DNA of 13,493 nucleotides from Caldifarciminota bacterium (lineage in GTDB: Bacteria; Hydrothermota; E44-bin80): contig JAGMEZ010000227.1 of the NCBI GenBank assembly GCA_023127905.1, positions 1 through 13,493 of the forward strand, in the 5' to 3' direction. Positions 1 through 8,002 of the stretch are shown piece by piece (within the stretch, counting starts at the first letter, position 1; each line of letters begins with the position of its first letter). The notes below the pieces were generated by a model. It was not told the DNA's origin and did not search any database. It was given only the letters and a program-made list of their open reading frames with translations. The position numbers and the translations under genes were made by a program.

Positions 1-356
1 CCTCTTATTTTCCTAAGCTGCTCTCTCTTCTTCTCTGTAACTTTCTTCTCAACATATATTATCTTTTCAATTGCCTCATCTATTAGTCTTTTCGATTCAG
101 GTAAGTTTCCTGTTTTTAAGGAATCAACAGAATCAGCCATATTGTATAACGCACCTAACAGAATGGAACGATTCTCCATACGTATCTCTGATTGTAATTT
201 TGCTTCTTTTACATCTTCTTTTAAAATATAAATTTGCTTTTTTATATCAGACATTCCACCGGTCTTAAAAAATGTCATTATTGAAATAATGAAGGCTATA
301 ATTGAGAATGCAAGTGAAAATTTGATAAGCGTATTCCTGCCTTTATTATTTTCCAA
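1..356 (-). CDS. Membrane-anchored coiled-coil-like protein, C-terminus outside window
   Basis: An open frame of 118 codons reads leftwards off the window edge. I do not recognise a family. It begins with a TTG (356-354) that overlaps the last codons of mnmE. The TTG is chosen because AGGAG (368-364) lies 7 nt upstream and because the frame then starts with a charged N-terminus (ENNKGR) and one hydrophobic segment (about residues 10-30, rich in Phe, Ile, Ser), which a later ATG would cut. After the membrane segment the chain is highly charged and helical-looking, with many Lys and Glu, suggesting a single-pass protein with a long helix or coiled coil. It is probably translated from the mnmE mRNA. 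Function unknown; the rest of the gene lies left of the window. Confidence 0.65.
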   Translation of the reverse strand, partial: MENNKGRNTLIKFSLAFSIIAFIISIMTFFKTGGMSDIKKQIYILKEDVKEAKLQSEIRMENRSILLGALYNMADSVDSLKTGNLPESKRLIDEAIEKIIYVEKKVTEKKREQLRKIR

Positions 357-1722
357 TACAGAACTCCTGAAAAATTTTGTCAAGAATTTCTTTCGGTGTA
401 ACTTCCCCGATAATCTCCCCAAGTGAATTTAATGCTTCTTTTATATCCAGAGCAATAAGCTCGGGGCTTTTATTCTCACTGACCCCGATATTTGCATTAA
501 CAAGGCATTTCTTCGCTCTCGAAAGAAGGTCTAGATGTCTTGTTCTGGTTGGGATGCCTTCATCTATTTTTAGTTCTGTTGCTCCAATCAGTTTAAGGAT
601 TTCTTCATTTAGTTGTTCAATTCCGGTATGTTCCTTTGCAGAAACTTCACAGATAGGATAGGAGCTTCCATTAACAATATCCGAAATATTTACTCTCTTT
701 GGAAGGTCAACTTTATTGATTACAATGATAAGAGGTTTCTTCTTAATCCTAGTAAATATTTCTCTATCCTCTTTCTCTAATTCTAACGAACCATCTGTGA
801 CAAAGAGAGAGAAGGATGTTGTCTCCATAGCTTCTTTCGTCTTCTCTATCCCGATTGTTTCTATAATATTTTCAGTATCCTGAAATCCACAGGTATCACA
901 TATTTTCAAAGGAATTCCATTAATGTTTATCCATCCATCAATTACATCCCTCGTTGTTCCAGGAACTGGAGTTACAATAGCTCGTTCTTCAAGAAGAAGA
1001 GCATTGAGGAGGGATGACTTGCCAACATTTGGTTTCCCGATTATCGCTGCACTTGCACCATCCCTCAAAAGACTTGCACTTTTCCCTTTCTTAATTAATT
1101 CGTTAATTATATCTATCGTTGAGTTTATTTTTTCAAGAACACTTCCCTTCTCAGGAACATAAATATCCTCATCAGCAAAATCAAGGGAGAGTTCAATATC
1201 ACACTGGAGAGATACAAGAGAATCTTTTAGGATTTTTATCTTTTTGGAAAGAAGTCCATCAAGTTGATAGAGCGCTCCACGCAAACCTTCCCGGGTTTTA
1301 GCAGAAAAAATATCAAGTATTGCCTCAGCCTGAGCAAGATCCAGCTTACCATTTAAAAAAGCCCTTTTAGTGAATTCTCCTCTCTCTGCCATCCTTATAC
1401 CTGTACTGATACATGTCTCAAGAATTCTCTGGGCTGGAACAATACCGCCATGACAGCTGATTTCAATGGTATCTTCTCCAGTATAGGTCTTCGGAGAACG
1501 CATTACAGTAAGAAGAACTTTGTCAATATCTTCGTCTGTTACGGGGTCTACTATTTTTCCATATATAACCCTGTGACTTCCAATTTCCTGTGGAGATGAA
1601 TTTCCTTTAAAGATTTTCTCTGCAACAACGAATGCATCGTTTCCACTTACCCTTATAACAGAAATACCACCAGCTCCAGAAGGCGTAGCAATCGCTACAA
1701 TAGTATCATTATCTGAGACCAT
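346..1722 (-). CDS. mnmE: tRNA modification GTPase MnmE (TrmE)
   Basis: With MnmG, MnmE installs the (carboxymethyl)aminomethyl group at C5 of wobble U34 in several tRNAs. The 458-residue length is normal. The N-terminal tetrahydrofolate-binding domain starts SDNDTIVAIATP, close to the E. coli N-terminus. A helical domain follows, with an inserted G domain: P-loop GKPNVGKSS (about residue 229), TTRD (256), DTCGF (276, a Cys where DTAG is usual), NKVD (336) and SAKEHTG. The C-terminus is CIGK, the family's CxGK motif, whose Cys is needed for modification. The start is ATG 1722, because the conserved N-terminus begins there and lies 10 nt past the khpB stop; a TTG at 1755 in the same frame would add 11 residues and overlap khpB. 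Its partner mnmG is not in the window. Confidence 0.96.
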   Translation of the reverse strand: MVSDNDTIVAIATPSGAGGISVIRVSGNDAFVVAEKIFKGNSSPQEIGSHRVIYGKIVDPVTDEDIDKVLLTVMRSPKTYTGEDTIEISCHGGIVPAQRILETCISTGIRMAERGEFTKRAFLNGKLDLAQAEAILDIFSAKTREGLRGALYQLDGLLSKKIKILKDSLVSLQCDIELSLDFADEDIYVPEKGSVLEKINSTIDIINELIKKGKSASLLRDGASAAIIGKPNVGKSSLLNALLLEERAIVTPVPGTTRDVIDGWININGIPLKICDTCGFQDTENIIETIGIEKTKEAMETTSFSLFVTDGSLELEKEDREIFTRIKKKPLIIVINKVDLPKRVNISDIVNGSSYPICEVSAKEHTGIEQLNEEILKLIGATELKIDEGIPTRTRHLDLLSRAKKCLVNANIGVSENKSPELIALDIKEALNSLGEIIGEVTPKEILDKIFQEFCIGK

Positions 1723-1732
1723 TTTTCTTACG

Positions 1733-2164
1733 TTAAGGTCTTTTGTAGTTGCCAACTGTGATATAAAAAGAGAGATTAATTCCTGATTTTTTTGCCATCT
1801 TTGAAACTAAATATTGTAGAGCATTAAGTGTCCTACCACCCTTTCCAATAAGAAGTCCATCGTAACCAGCTGTAAATATCTTTATAATATTGTCCGAGCC
1901 AACTTTAGTTTCAAAAATTTCTCCTTCAATCTCCATAAGAGATAGAATATCCTCAATAATAGTTTTTACCTTTGAAAGATCGTCTTTAAGGCTTACTTTA
2001 ACAGTTACAGGCGTTTTTACCAGACCTAAAAACTTCTTTTTTCCACCTTTATCAAGAATTTCTACTTTAATTTCATCTTTTGAGCATTCGAGGTTTTTAA
2101 TCGCTTTAGCTACAGCTTCTTCCACTGTCTTACCTGTTTCAATACAGTAACCATTGGTGGTCAT
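1733..2164 (-). CDS. khpB: KhpB/Jag-type RNA-binding protein lacking the R3H domain
   Basis: Jag/KhpB proteins bind RNA and affect cell envelope and division in Gram-positive bacteria; they normally carry Jag_N, KH and R3H domains in about 200 residues. This one has 143. Residues 1-50 match Jag_N (TGKTVEEAVAKAI, then a DKGGKKKFLGL segment like the family's GxKGflGig). Residues 60-140 form a KH domain with the GKGG loop at 107-110. The chain stops at GNYKRP, where the linker to R3H would begin. Only 10 nt separate the stop from the mnmE ATG, so there is no room for a frameshifted R3H remnant. The ATG overlaps the yidC stop (ATGA), implying coupled translation. Position between yidC and mnmE is typical. 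What function survives without R3H is not known. Confidence 0.88.
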   Translation of the reverse strand: MTTNGYCIETGKTVEEAVAKAIKNLECSKDEIKVEILDKGGKKKFLGLVKTPVTVKVSLKDDLSKVKTIIEDILSLMEIEGEIFETKVGSDNIIKIFTAGYDGLLIGKGGRTLNALQYLVSKMAKKSGINLSFYITVGNYKRP

Positions 2165-3762
2165 TCTTCTGCCTCAACTCTCACCACTTCTTCCTTTTCA
2201 CCTCTTTTAATTAGGTATTGCTGGAGAATCGACAAAAGATTGTAAACAAACCAGTATAATACTATTCCACAAGGAAGCCTTGCAAAAATGAAAACAAGAA
2301 ATAGAGGCATAAAATAGGTCATGGCTTTCTGTCTTGGGTCTGTTACAGTAAGCTTTTGCTGAAAAAACATTGCCGCACCCATCAGTATTGGCAATACGTA
2401 GTATGGATCCTTCATAGAAAGGTCTGTGATCCAGAATATAAAAGGAGCCCTTCTAAGCTCAATTGTACTTCTGAGAACTGCATAGAGTGCAAAAAATACT
2501 GGCATCTGGAGCAGGAGTGGAAGACATCCACCCAGAGGATTCACTTTATGCTGGCTGTAAAGTTTCATAATTTCTGCATTCATTTTCTGAACATCTTCTT
2601 TGTGTTTCTTTCTTATTGCCTCCATTTTAGGCTGGAGCTTCTGCATCCGTTGCATCGAAGCATGGCTTTTAAAAGTCAAAGGAAAAAAGACAACCATCAT
2701 TATTGTTGAAAAAGCTATTATAACTACCCCATAATTTGGTATTACTTTATGGATTCCAATGAATACAAAAAATATTACTTTGCTTATCGGAGCAATCCAA
2801 TTCCACCCGAAATAAACACTCTTTTCAAGACCATTTCCCATATCTTTTAGCAAATAATAATCAATGGGACCAAAGTAGAGTGAAAAATCCGCTTTTTCTA
2901 TTTCTTTCGTCGTTACTGAAAAACCAATCATCTTTTTTTCTATTTTCCACTGACTAACTTTTTTCAGTTCTTTATTCTCAGGTAAGACAAAAAAGAGGAA
3001 GTATTTAGAGGTAACTCCAGCCCAATTTATTTCTCCCTCAATTGTTGATTTTTCTTCTTTTACGTTTCGCAATTTCATTCTTTCAAAATTTTCACCCAAC
3101 ATTGCTACAAAGTTGGTATATGCCATCTCATCTTTTTTATCCTTCTCCGTTAACATAAGACCTGAATCAAAACCGAGTTTCATAGAATATGGTCTCGTAT
3201 CAAGAGATTCAAGGCGGAGTTTTATAATGTAGCTGTTGGATTCAAAAATGAAGACTTTCTTAAGGAACGGTGTACCGTTTTTCACATAATAGAAAACAAG
3301 ACTATCTTTTAAATCACCAATAAGCCTGATACTCTCCTTTTTACATATGGTAGGAAACTGACTTAAATCATTACTGCCTTCATCCTGAATAAGTGATATT
3401 GAGATCTGATTTCCTCCTTCAGGTATGAGTTCCACTGGTTCTTCCCCTTCTCCAGGATACTTCAGGAGTTGCATACTCTGAATCGTTGCACCTATTGTTG
3501 AAAACTGAGCCTTATAAAGATTCGTTTGAACTTCGATCAACTTTTCCATTTCCTTATCTTTAGTAGTTAATTCGATTTTCTCATCTACTTTCTCAGTTTC
3601 CTCTTTTTTTATCTCTTTCTCTTTCTCCTTTTCTTCCTTCTCTACAACTACTTCTTCTTTTACTGTATCATCAGATTGCTGCTTTGGTTGTTTTATAACC
3701 ATGGTGTAAACAATGAAAATTACTGCTATTAGAAGAACCGCTATTATTGTTTTTTTATCCAC
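2161..3762 (-). CDS. yidC: Membrane protein insertase YidC
   Basis: YidC inserts and folds inner-membrane proteins, alone or with SecYEG. The 533-residue protein has the Gram-negative layout. An N-terminal membrane segment (KKTIIAVLLIAVIFIVY) is followed by a Lys/Glu-rich linker (about residues 30-65), a large periplasmic beta domain (about 70-310), and a C-terminal 60KD_IMP core with five membrane segments (about 325-520), including the cytoplasmic helical hairpin rich in Met, Gln and Lys and the segment NPLGGCLPLLLQMPVFFALY. The large periplasmic domain suggests a two-membrane cell. GTG 3762 is chosen as start because VDKKTIIA matches the usual MDKK-type N-terminus and AGGAGA lies just upstream, over the yidD stop; a start at 3813 would overlap yidD by 43 nt. 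Its stop overlaps the khpB ATG. Confidence 0.95.
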   Translation of the reverse strand: MDKKTIIAVLLIAVIFIVYTMVIKQPKQQSDDTVKEEVVVEKEEKEKEKEIKKEETEKVDEKIELTTKDKEMEKLIEVQTNLYKAQFSTIGATIQSMQLLKYPGEGEEPVELIPEGGNQISISLIQDEGSNDLSQFPTICKKESIRLIGDLKDSLVFYYVKNGTPFLKKVFIFESNSYIIKLRLESLDTRPYSMKLGFDSGLMLTEKDKKDEMAYTNFVAMLGENFERMKLRNVKEEKSTIEGEINWAGVTSKYFLFFVLPENKELKKVSQWKIEKKMIGFSVTTKEIEKADFSLYFGPIDYYLLKDMGNGLEKSVYFGWNWIAPISKVIFFVFIGIHKVIPNYGVVIIAFSTIMMVVFFPLTFKSHASMQRMQKLQPKMEAIRKKHKEDVQKMNAEIMKLYSQHKVNPLGGCLPLLLQMPVFFALYAVLRSTIELRRAPFIFWITDLSMKDPYYVLPILMGAAMFFQQKLTVTDPRQKAMTYFMPLFLVFIFARLPCGIVLYWFVYNLLSILQQYLIKRGEKEEVVRVEAEE

Positions 3763-3770
3763 TTTATCTC

Positions 3771-3980
3771 CTATTTCACTGGATCGTATCCGCCTGGGTG
3801 AAAGGGATTGCATCTTAGAATCCTAAATATCCCTTTAAAGATCCCCTTAATAAAACCATATTTTTCAATAGACATAAGACAGTATGTTGAACAGGAAGGG
3901 TAAAAACGACAGGTTCCCGGGAGGAGTGGTGATATATATGTTTTATATGATTTAATAAAAAGGATAGCTAATATTTTCAT
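3771..3980 (-). CDS. yidD: Membrane protein insertion efficiency factor YidD
   Basis: A 69-residue protein with the YidD hallmark: an amphipathic N-terminal helix ([19 protein letters not shown]), then [13 protein letters not shown] with its conserved Cys residues, and the C-terminal [17 protein letters not shown]. YidD sits at the inner face of the cytoplasmic membrane and assists YidC-dependent insertion. Its ATG overlaps the rnpA stop (ATGA), and yidC starts 8 nt after its stop, so rnpA, yidD and yidC are expected to be translated together. Length and order are standard. Confidence 0.95.
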   Translation of the reverse strand: MKILAILFIKSYKTYISPLLPGTCRFYPSCSTYCLMSIEKYGFIKGIFKGIFRILRCNPFHPGGYDPVK

Positions 3981-4393
3981 TCGACGATTCTTGCATCCTT
4001 AAGTAAATGACCAAATTCAGTCGCGAGTTCGTCAAAAGAAAGGTCAAATGATTTTTTTGTACAATAGATAACCATATGAATATCTTTTTCAATTAATTTT
4101 TTATTCTTTCTTACTATCTCCATCAATCTCCTTTTTGTTCTGTTTCTTTTTACGGCAGGTTTTGCATCACGCTTAAATGAAATACCAAATCTAAATCCTT
4201 TTTTTACACTAAAAATAATAGTAAGATCTTCCCCTGATTTTCTCTCTCCTGAACGATAGATCTCTTTAAATTCTGAATTCTTCTTTAATTTATTGTTTTT
4301 TCTGAGAGACAGTAAGATTTTTCCTTCCTTTTTTTCTTCTTCGAGCAAGGATTTTCCTTCCACTTTTACATGACATTCTCTTCTTAAATCCAT
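3977..4393 (-). CDS. rnpA: Ribonuclease P protein component, overlapping rpmH
   Basis: The protein subunit binds RNase P RNA and helps mature tRNA 5' ends. The core [20 protein letters not shown], then RFGISFKRD and the basic motif [10 protein letters not shown] (RNR at residues 83-85), is typical. From the ATG at 4393 the product is 138 residues, longer than the usual 110-120. The extra N-terminus is encoded inside rpmH in another frame, and the frame stays open back to a TGA that overlaps the rpmH ATG. A TTG at 4348 with GGAAGGA 6 nt upstream would give 123 residues and is a serious alternative start. Either way, rnpA must begin inside rpmH, because no start codon precedes the conserved core after the rpmH stop. 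It ends in an ATGA overlap with yidD. Confidence 0.93.
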   Translation of the reverse strand: MDLRRECHVKVEGKSLLEEEKKEGKILLSLRKNNKLKKNSEFKEIYRSGERKSGEDLTIIFSVKKGFRFGISFKRDAKPAVKRNRTKRRLMEIVRKNKKLIEKDIHMVIYCTKKSFDLSFDELATEFGHLLKDARIVE

Positions 4394-4439
4394 GTTTTTT
4401 ACGTCTCTTACGTCTGCTTGGCTGATATGTCCTTTTCAT
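4290..4439 (-). CDS. rpmH: 50S ribosomal protein bL34
   Basis: A 49-codon gene found by direct translation. The product starts [21 protein letters not shown] and continues with [18 protein letters not shown], the signature of bL34, a very basic protein of the large ribosomal subunit. GGAGG (4448-4444) lies 4 nt before the ATG. The usual family length is 44-46, so the C-terminus (NLTVSQKKQ) is slightly extended. It is the first gene of the leftward cluster, behind a strong promoter at 4488-4516. It overlaps the rnpA frame by at least 26 nt and by 104 nt if rnpA starts at 4393. Confidence 0.96.
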   Translation of the reverse strand: MKRTYQPSRRKRRKKHGFKKRMSCKSGRKILARRRKKGRKNLTVSQKKQ

Positions 4440-4487
4440 AAAACCTCCAACTCCCTTTACATTCTTTCTATATTCAAATTTTTTCCT

Positions 4488-4516
4488 ATAATACGTTAAA
4501 AATTACTGTTTGTCAA
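4488..4516 (-). promoter_or_regulatory. Sigma70-type promoter of the rpmH-rnpA-yidDC cluster
   Basis: On the minus strand, TTGACA (4516-4511) and TATTAT (4493-4488) are separated by exactly 17 nt. This is close to the housekeeping consensus and lies about 50 nt upstream of the rpmH ATG. A strong promoter suits a ribosomal protein gene. Confidence 0.8.
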
Positions 4517-4563
4517 TTAAAAAGTTCCATAATTTTACATCAAACAATCTATCTCTTTTTCTC

Positions 4564-4592
4564 TTGACTTTATTTTAGTTTTGAATTATAAA
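4564..4592 (+). promoter_or_regulatory. Sigma70-type promoter of the histidine kinase operon
   Basis: TTGACT (4564-4569), a 17-nt spacer and TATAAA (4587-4592) lie 27 nt before the kinase ATG. It is divergent from the rpmH promoter, with the two -35 boxes about 47 nt apart. A 10-bp palindrome AAGAATTCTT (4597-4606) covers the expected transcription start and could be an operator, though so short a palindrome may be chance. Confidence 0.7.
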
Positions 4593-4618
4593 TATTAAGA
4601 ATTCTTGAAAGGAGAAAT

Positions 4619-6340
4619 ATGAATCTAAATTCTGAATCTCTCATTGGGATTTTACGTAAACTTAAAACTATTATCTTCGCAGTCGATAAGGATCTAAAGG
4701 TCCAATTTGTAAATGCCTCCTTATGTAGAGAACTTGGAATAGAGAACGATTGCTTTACAGGTGAAAATGTATTAAATCTACTTCCCGAATATATCACTCA
4801 TGAATATAATATTATGACGGCAATAAAAACAGTTTTTGAATCGAATAATGACCTTGAAATCCATAGCATCTATTACACGGACCCAAATACACAAAAGGAA
4901 ACCAACATTGATATTGAAGTAAAAAGGGTAAAATCAGAAAAACCTCTTGTATTACTTCTCATAAATGATACAACTGGAATTGCAAAAAGAGGTGCCGGGT
5001 TGCTTCTACTCTTTGAACTCTTCTATCTTATGCAGGAAACGAAGGATCTTGATAAACTCTGTTATTTGATACTAACTGCAGTTACAGCAGGTCAGGCATT
5101 CGGTTTCAACAGAGGATTTCTTTTGTTAGTAGATGGAGGAAAAGGATTACTCAAAGGACGTATGGGATTAGGACCTACAAGCAGTGAAGAGGCAAGAAAA
5201 ATTTGGAAACAAGCTTCAAGGAAAAATCTCAAAGAATTACTATTCACCTTTAACAAATTAAACTCAAAAGAGGAACTTCCTCTTTACCCAATCGTCGAGA
5301 AACTCTTTTACAGGATGGACGCACTGCCTGATATAATAAAGAAATCAATCGATCAAAAAATGGTTATTAAAGTTGAAAGAATGAGTAAAGAAATAGAAGA
5401 AAAAAAAATATTCGATATACTTGATATTGATGAATTTATTATTTTGCCACTTGTTTCAGACAATAGAACCTTCGGGATTATATTAGCAGATAACAAATTC
5501 AACCGTATTCCAATAAGTGACGAGAATTTCGACGAATTAAACATTTTTTCAGATTACTCTTCGCTTGCTATAAAAGGTGTTATGGAATACAGACGTCTTG
5601 AAAATAGAAAGAAAGAATTAGAAGAATATCAAAAACTTGTCAATAGACTTAAAGACACACTCCGTTTTTCTGAGAAACTATCAGCATTGAGTGAAACTGT
5701 TGCCTATATCGCCCATGAAATTAGAATCCCATTATCAAACATAGGTGGATTTGCCAGTGGAATTCTCAGAAAACCGGACGATCTCGAGCGGGTGAGAAAA
5801 AATGCTGGCATCATAGCAGACGAAACAAAAAGATTAGAAAGAGTACTTGACAGAGCGATTACTTTTGTAAAAGGACCCGAAATTCATTTACGTTTAGAGA
5901 ACATAAATGATGTTATAAAGGATATACTTGAATCAATGGCAAATGATTTTCACGAAAAGGATATTACTGTTACAAAATCACTCGATACAAATCTTCCCCT
6001 TATTCCAATTGACAGAGACAGAATTAAACAGGGGTTACTAAACATTTTTCGAAATGCAGTCTATTCTCTGGAGAAGAGTGGTGAAATAAATATAAAAACA
6101 ATCGATAAAAAGGATACCGTGAAGATAGAGATCAAGGATAATGGGGGAGGAATACCTGCAGAGATTTTACAAAACATCTTCAATCCTTTCTTTACAACAA
6201 GAAAGAGAGGACTCGGGCTTGGTCTCACCATCACACAGAAGATAATAAATGCACATGGAGGCTTTATTAAAGTAGAAAGCGAAGTACAGAAAGGCACAAC
6301 CTTCAGTATATTTCTCAACAAAAAGAAAGAAAGCAAATAA
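4619..6340 (+). CDS. Soluble PAS-GAF sensor histidine kinase
   Basis: A 573-residue kinase with no membrane segment, so cytoplasmic sensing is likely. Residues about 7-125 look like a PAS domain (IIFAVDKDLKVQFVNASL). Residues about 130-325 look like a GAF domain, with FNRGFLLLVDGGKG and IILPLVSDNRTFGIILAD. A helix leads to HisKA with the phospho-acceptor His366 in AHEIRIPLSNIGGF. The ATPase domain has the N box NIFRNA (N475), G1 DNGGGIP (D507), F box NPFFTTR and G2 GLGLGLTI, so the kinase looks intact. AAAGGAG precedes the ATG. The response regulator follows after 17 nt, in the same operon and presumably its partner. The signal sensed cannot be told from sequence; the glycogen genes downstream make energy or carbon status a guess. 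Confidence 0.92.
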   Translation: MNLNSESLIGILRKLKTIIFAVDKDLKVQFVNASLCRELGIENDCFTGENVLNLLPEYITHEYNIMTAIKTVFESNNDLEIHSIYYTDPNTQKETNIDIEVKRVKSEKPLVLLLINDTTGIAKRGAGLLLLFELFYLMQETKDLDKLCYLILTAVTAGQAFGFNRGFLLLVDGGKGLLKGRMGLGPTSSEEARKIWKQASRKNLKELLFTFNKLNSKEELPLYPIVEKLFYRMDALPDIIKKSIDQKMVIKVERMSKEIEEKKIFDILDIDEFIILPLVSDNRTFGIILADNKFNRIPISDENFDELNIFSDYSSLAIKGVMEYRRLENRKKELEEYQKLVNRLKDTLRFSEKLSALSETVAYIAHEIRIPLSNIGGFASGILRKPDDLERVRKNAGIIADETKRLERVLDRAITFVKGPEIHLRLENINDVIKDILESMANDFHEKDITVTKSLDTNLPLIPIDRDRIKQGLLNIFRNAVYSLEKSGEINIKTIDKKDTVKIEIKDNGGGIPAEILQNIFNPFFTTRKRGLGLGLTITQKIINAHGGFIKVESEVQKGTTFSIFLNKKKESK

Positions 6341-6357
6341 GGTGAAAAGGAGAGAAA

Positions 6358-6720
6358 ATGGAAAAAGTAATGGTAGTTGACGACGACGAAGGAATCAGAT
6401 GCCTTTATGAACAGGTCCTTTCTGATGAGGGTTACAAGGTTATACTCGCAAGTGACGGCTTAGAAGCTGTCGAAATATTTAAAAAGGTAAAACCCGATAT
6501 TGTTATCCTTGATATTCGAATGCCTGGAATGGATGGTATTGAATTACTTGGAAAAGTGCTTGATATGGATAGAAAATTACCAGTCATCATAAACAGTGCA
6601 TACTCAATGTATAAAAGCAACTTTCTCACATGGATGGCTGATGCATACGTAATAAAGAGTTCAGATCTAACAGAATTAAAATTAAAGGTAAGGGAACTAC
6701 TTGACATAAAAAAGGAGTAA
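6358..6720 (+). CDS. Single-domain response regulator (CheY-like receiver)
   Basis: A 120-residue stand-alone receiver with the acidic pocket DDD (8-10), phospho-acceptor Asp52 in LDIRMPGMDG, Ser80 in the Thr/Ser position, and Lys100. The usual Lys-Pro after beta5 is Lys-Ser here, and the stretch before it (SAYSMYKSNFLTWMADAYVIK) is longer and more hydrophobic than in CheY, so the alpha4-beta5-alpha5 output face is unusual. There is no DNA-binding domain; it must act through protein contacts or pass phosphate on. AAGGAG precedes the ATG. It follows the histidine kinase and precedes glgC by 79 nt. A 7-bp inverted repeat (6712-6718 with 6732-6738) spans its stop codon. Confidence 0.92.
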   Translation: MEKVMVVDDDEGIRCLYEQVLSDEGYKVILASDGLEAVEIFKKVKPDIVILDIRMPGMDGIELLGKVLDMDRKLPVIINSAYSMYKSNFLTWMADAYVIKSSDLTELKLKVRELLDIKKE

Positions 6721-6799
6721 ATGTAGGAGGGACTCCTTAATCCCGACAATAAAGAAGAAAGAAAAATAATGAAAAGAAAAAGTAACATTGAGAAAAAAT

Positions 6800-8002
6800 A
6801 TGGATAATATACTTGTCATGATTCTTTCAGGGGGAAAAGGGGAAAGATTATATCCCCTCACAAGGGACAGGGCAAAGCCAGCAGCACCCTTTGGCGGAAT
6901 TTATAGAATTATTGATTTTACTCTTTCAAACTGTGTTAACTCGGGTTTGAGAAAGATATATCTCCTTACACAATATAAATCACTTTCGCTCGAAAGACAC
7001 ATCATGCTCGGTTGGTCAAAAATGTTTATTCCCCGACTCGGAGAATTCATAGCAACCCTTCCGGCCCAGCAAAGGGTAACGCTTGATTGGTATAAGGGAA
7101 CTGCTGATGCTGTTTTTCAAAACATTTATTCAATTCAACAGGAAAGACCCGCGATTATTCTTATTCTCTCCGGTGATCACATTTATAAAATGGATTATAG
7201 AAAGATAATACAGTTTCATATTGAGAAAAAAGCCGATGTCACAGTTGGAACAGTGAAAATCCCCTACAAAGATATGTCTCGATATGGAATTATTGAATTA
7301 AGTAAGGGAAAAAGGATTGTCGGATTCAAAGAGAAGCCAAAAATATATACCTATTCACCCAAAAAGAACTATAATCTTGCCTCTATGGGGGTTTATGTTT
7401 TCAATACGGCTACTCTTGTAAAATATGTGATTGAGGATGCAAAGAGAGATTCATCTCATGATTTTGGCAAGGATATCCTACCACGGATTATCTCAAAAAA
7501 AAGGGTTTTTGGATACGTTCTTAAGCAGGATTACTGGCGTGATATTGGCACTATAGATGCATATTGGGATGCAAGCATGGACATTGTTTCCCCACTCCCT
7601 GAACTCAACCTTTACGATAACGAGTGGTCAATATTTACGTTTAGACCCCAACTTCCTCCAGCAAAGATTATTTTCAAAGGTAACTCCAAAAACAATAAAA
7701 TTATTAATTCTATCGTTTCACTGGGGTGTATAATCAAAGGGGGAATTGTTGAAAACTCCATTTTATCCTACAATGTTGTTATTAATGATAAAGCTTATAT
7801 CGAAAAGTCTATTCTAATGAATAATGTAGTAGTTGGTAAACACTGTAAAATAAAGCGTGCAATTATTGATAAAGGTGTTACGTTAGAAAAGGGAACAGAG
7901 ATCGGATACGACGAGAAACGTGATAGAAAAAAATACTTTGTTTCTGAAAACGGTATTGTTGTCATTCCTAAAACACGAGAAGGAGGGAAAACGTATGCCT
8001 GA
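6800..8002 (+). CDS. glgC: Glucose-1-phosphate adenylyltransferase (ADP-glucose pyrophosphorylase)
   Basis: GlgC makes ADP-glucose from ATP and glucose-1-phosphate, the committed step of bacterial glycogen synthesis. The 400-residue product opens with the nucleotide-binding motif SGGKGERLYPLTRDRAKPA, then FGGIYRIIDFTLSNCVNSG, WYKGTADAVFQN and GDHIYKMDY, all diagnostic of GlgC rather than other sugar nucleotidyltransferases. The C-terminus (about 290-375) has the hydrophobic hexapeptide pattern of a left-handed beta helix. I chose ATG 6800; a TTG at 6788 would add four residues. Neither start has a strong ribosome binding site. The stop overlaps the start of the next gene by 8 nt, so the two are coupled. 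Confidence 0.95.
   Translation: MDNILVMILSGGKGERLYPLTRDRAKPAAPFGGIYRIIDFTLSNCVNSGLRKIYLLTQYKSLSLERHIMLGWSKMFIPRLGEFIATLPAQQRVTLDWYKGTADAVFQNIYSIQQERPAIILILSGDHIYKMDYRKIIQFHIEKKADVTVGTVKIPYKDMSRYGIIELSKGKRIVGFKEKPKIYTYSPKKNYNLASMGVYVFNTATLVKYVIEDAKRDSSHDFGKDILPRIISKKRVFGYVLKQDYWRDIGTIDAYWDASMDIVSPLPELNLYDNEWSIFTFRPQLPPAKIIFKGNSKNNKIINSIVSLGCIIKGGIVENSILSYNVVINDKAYIEKSILMNNVVVGKHCKIKRAIIDKGVTLEKGTEIGYDEKRDRKKYFVSENGIVVIPKTREGGKTYA

Noticed and set aside
1722..1755. Longer mnmE starting at TTG 1755, overlapping khpB
   Set aside because: The conserved MnmE N-terminus begins at ATG 1722 and the 11 extra residues have no counterpart in the family.
3754..3762. TTATCCACT, one base from a DnaA box
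   Set aside because: It is a single copy lying on the yidC start codons; no cluster of boxes or AT-rich unwinding region accompanies it.
6712..6738. 7-bp inverted repeat AAGGAGT/ACTCCTT as a terminator between the response regulator and glgC
   Set aside because: The stem is short, the loop is 13 nt and no T run follows; glgC has no other clear promoter.
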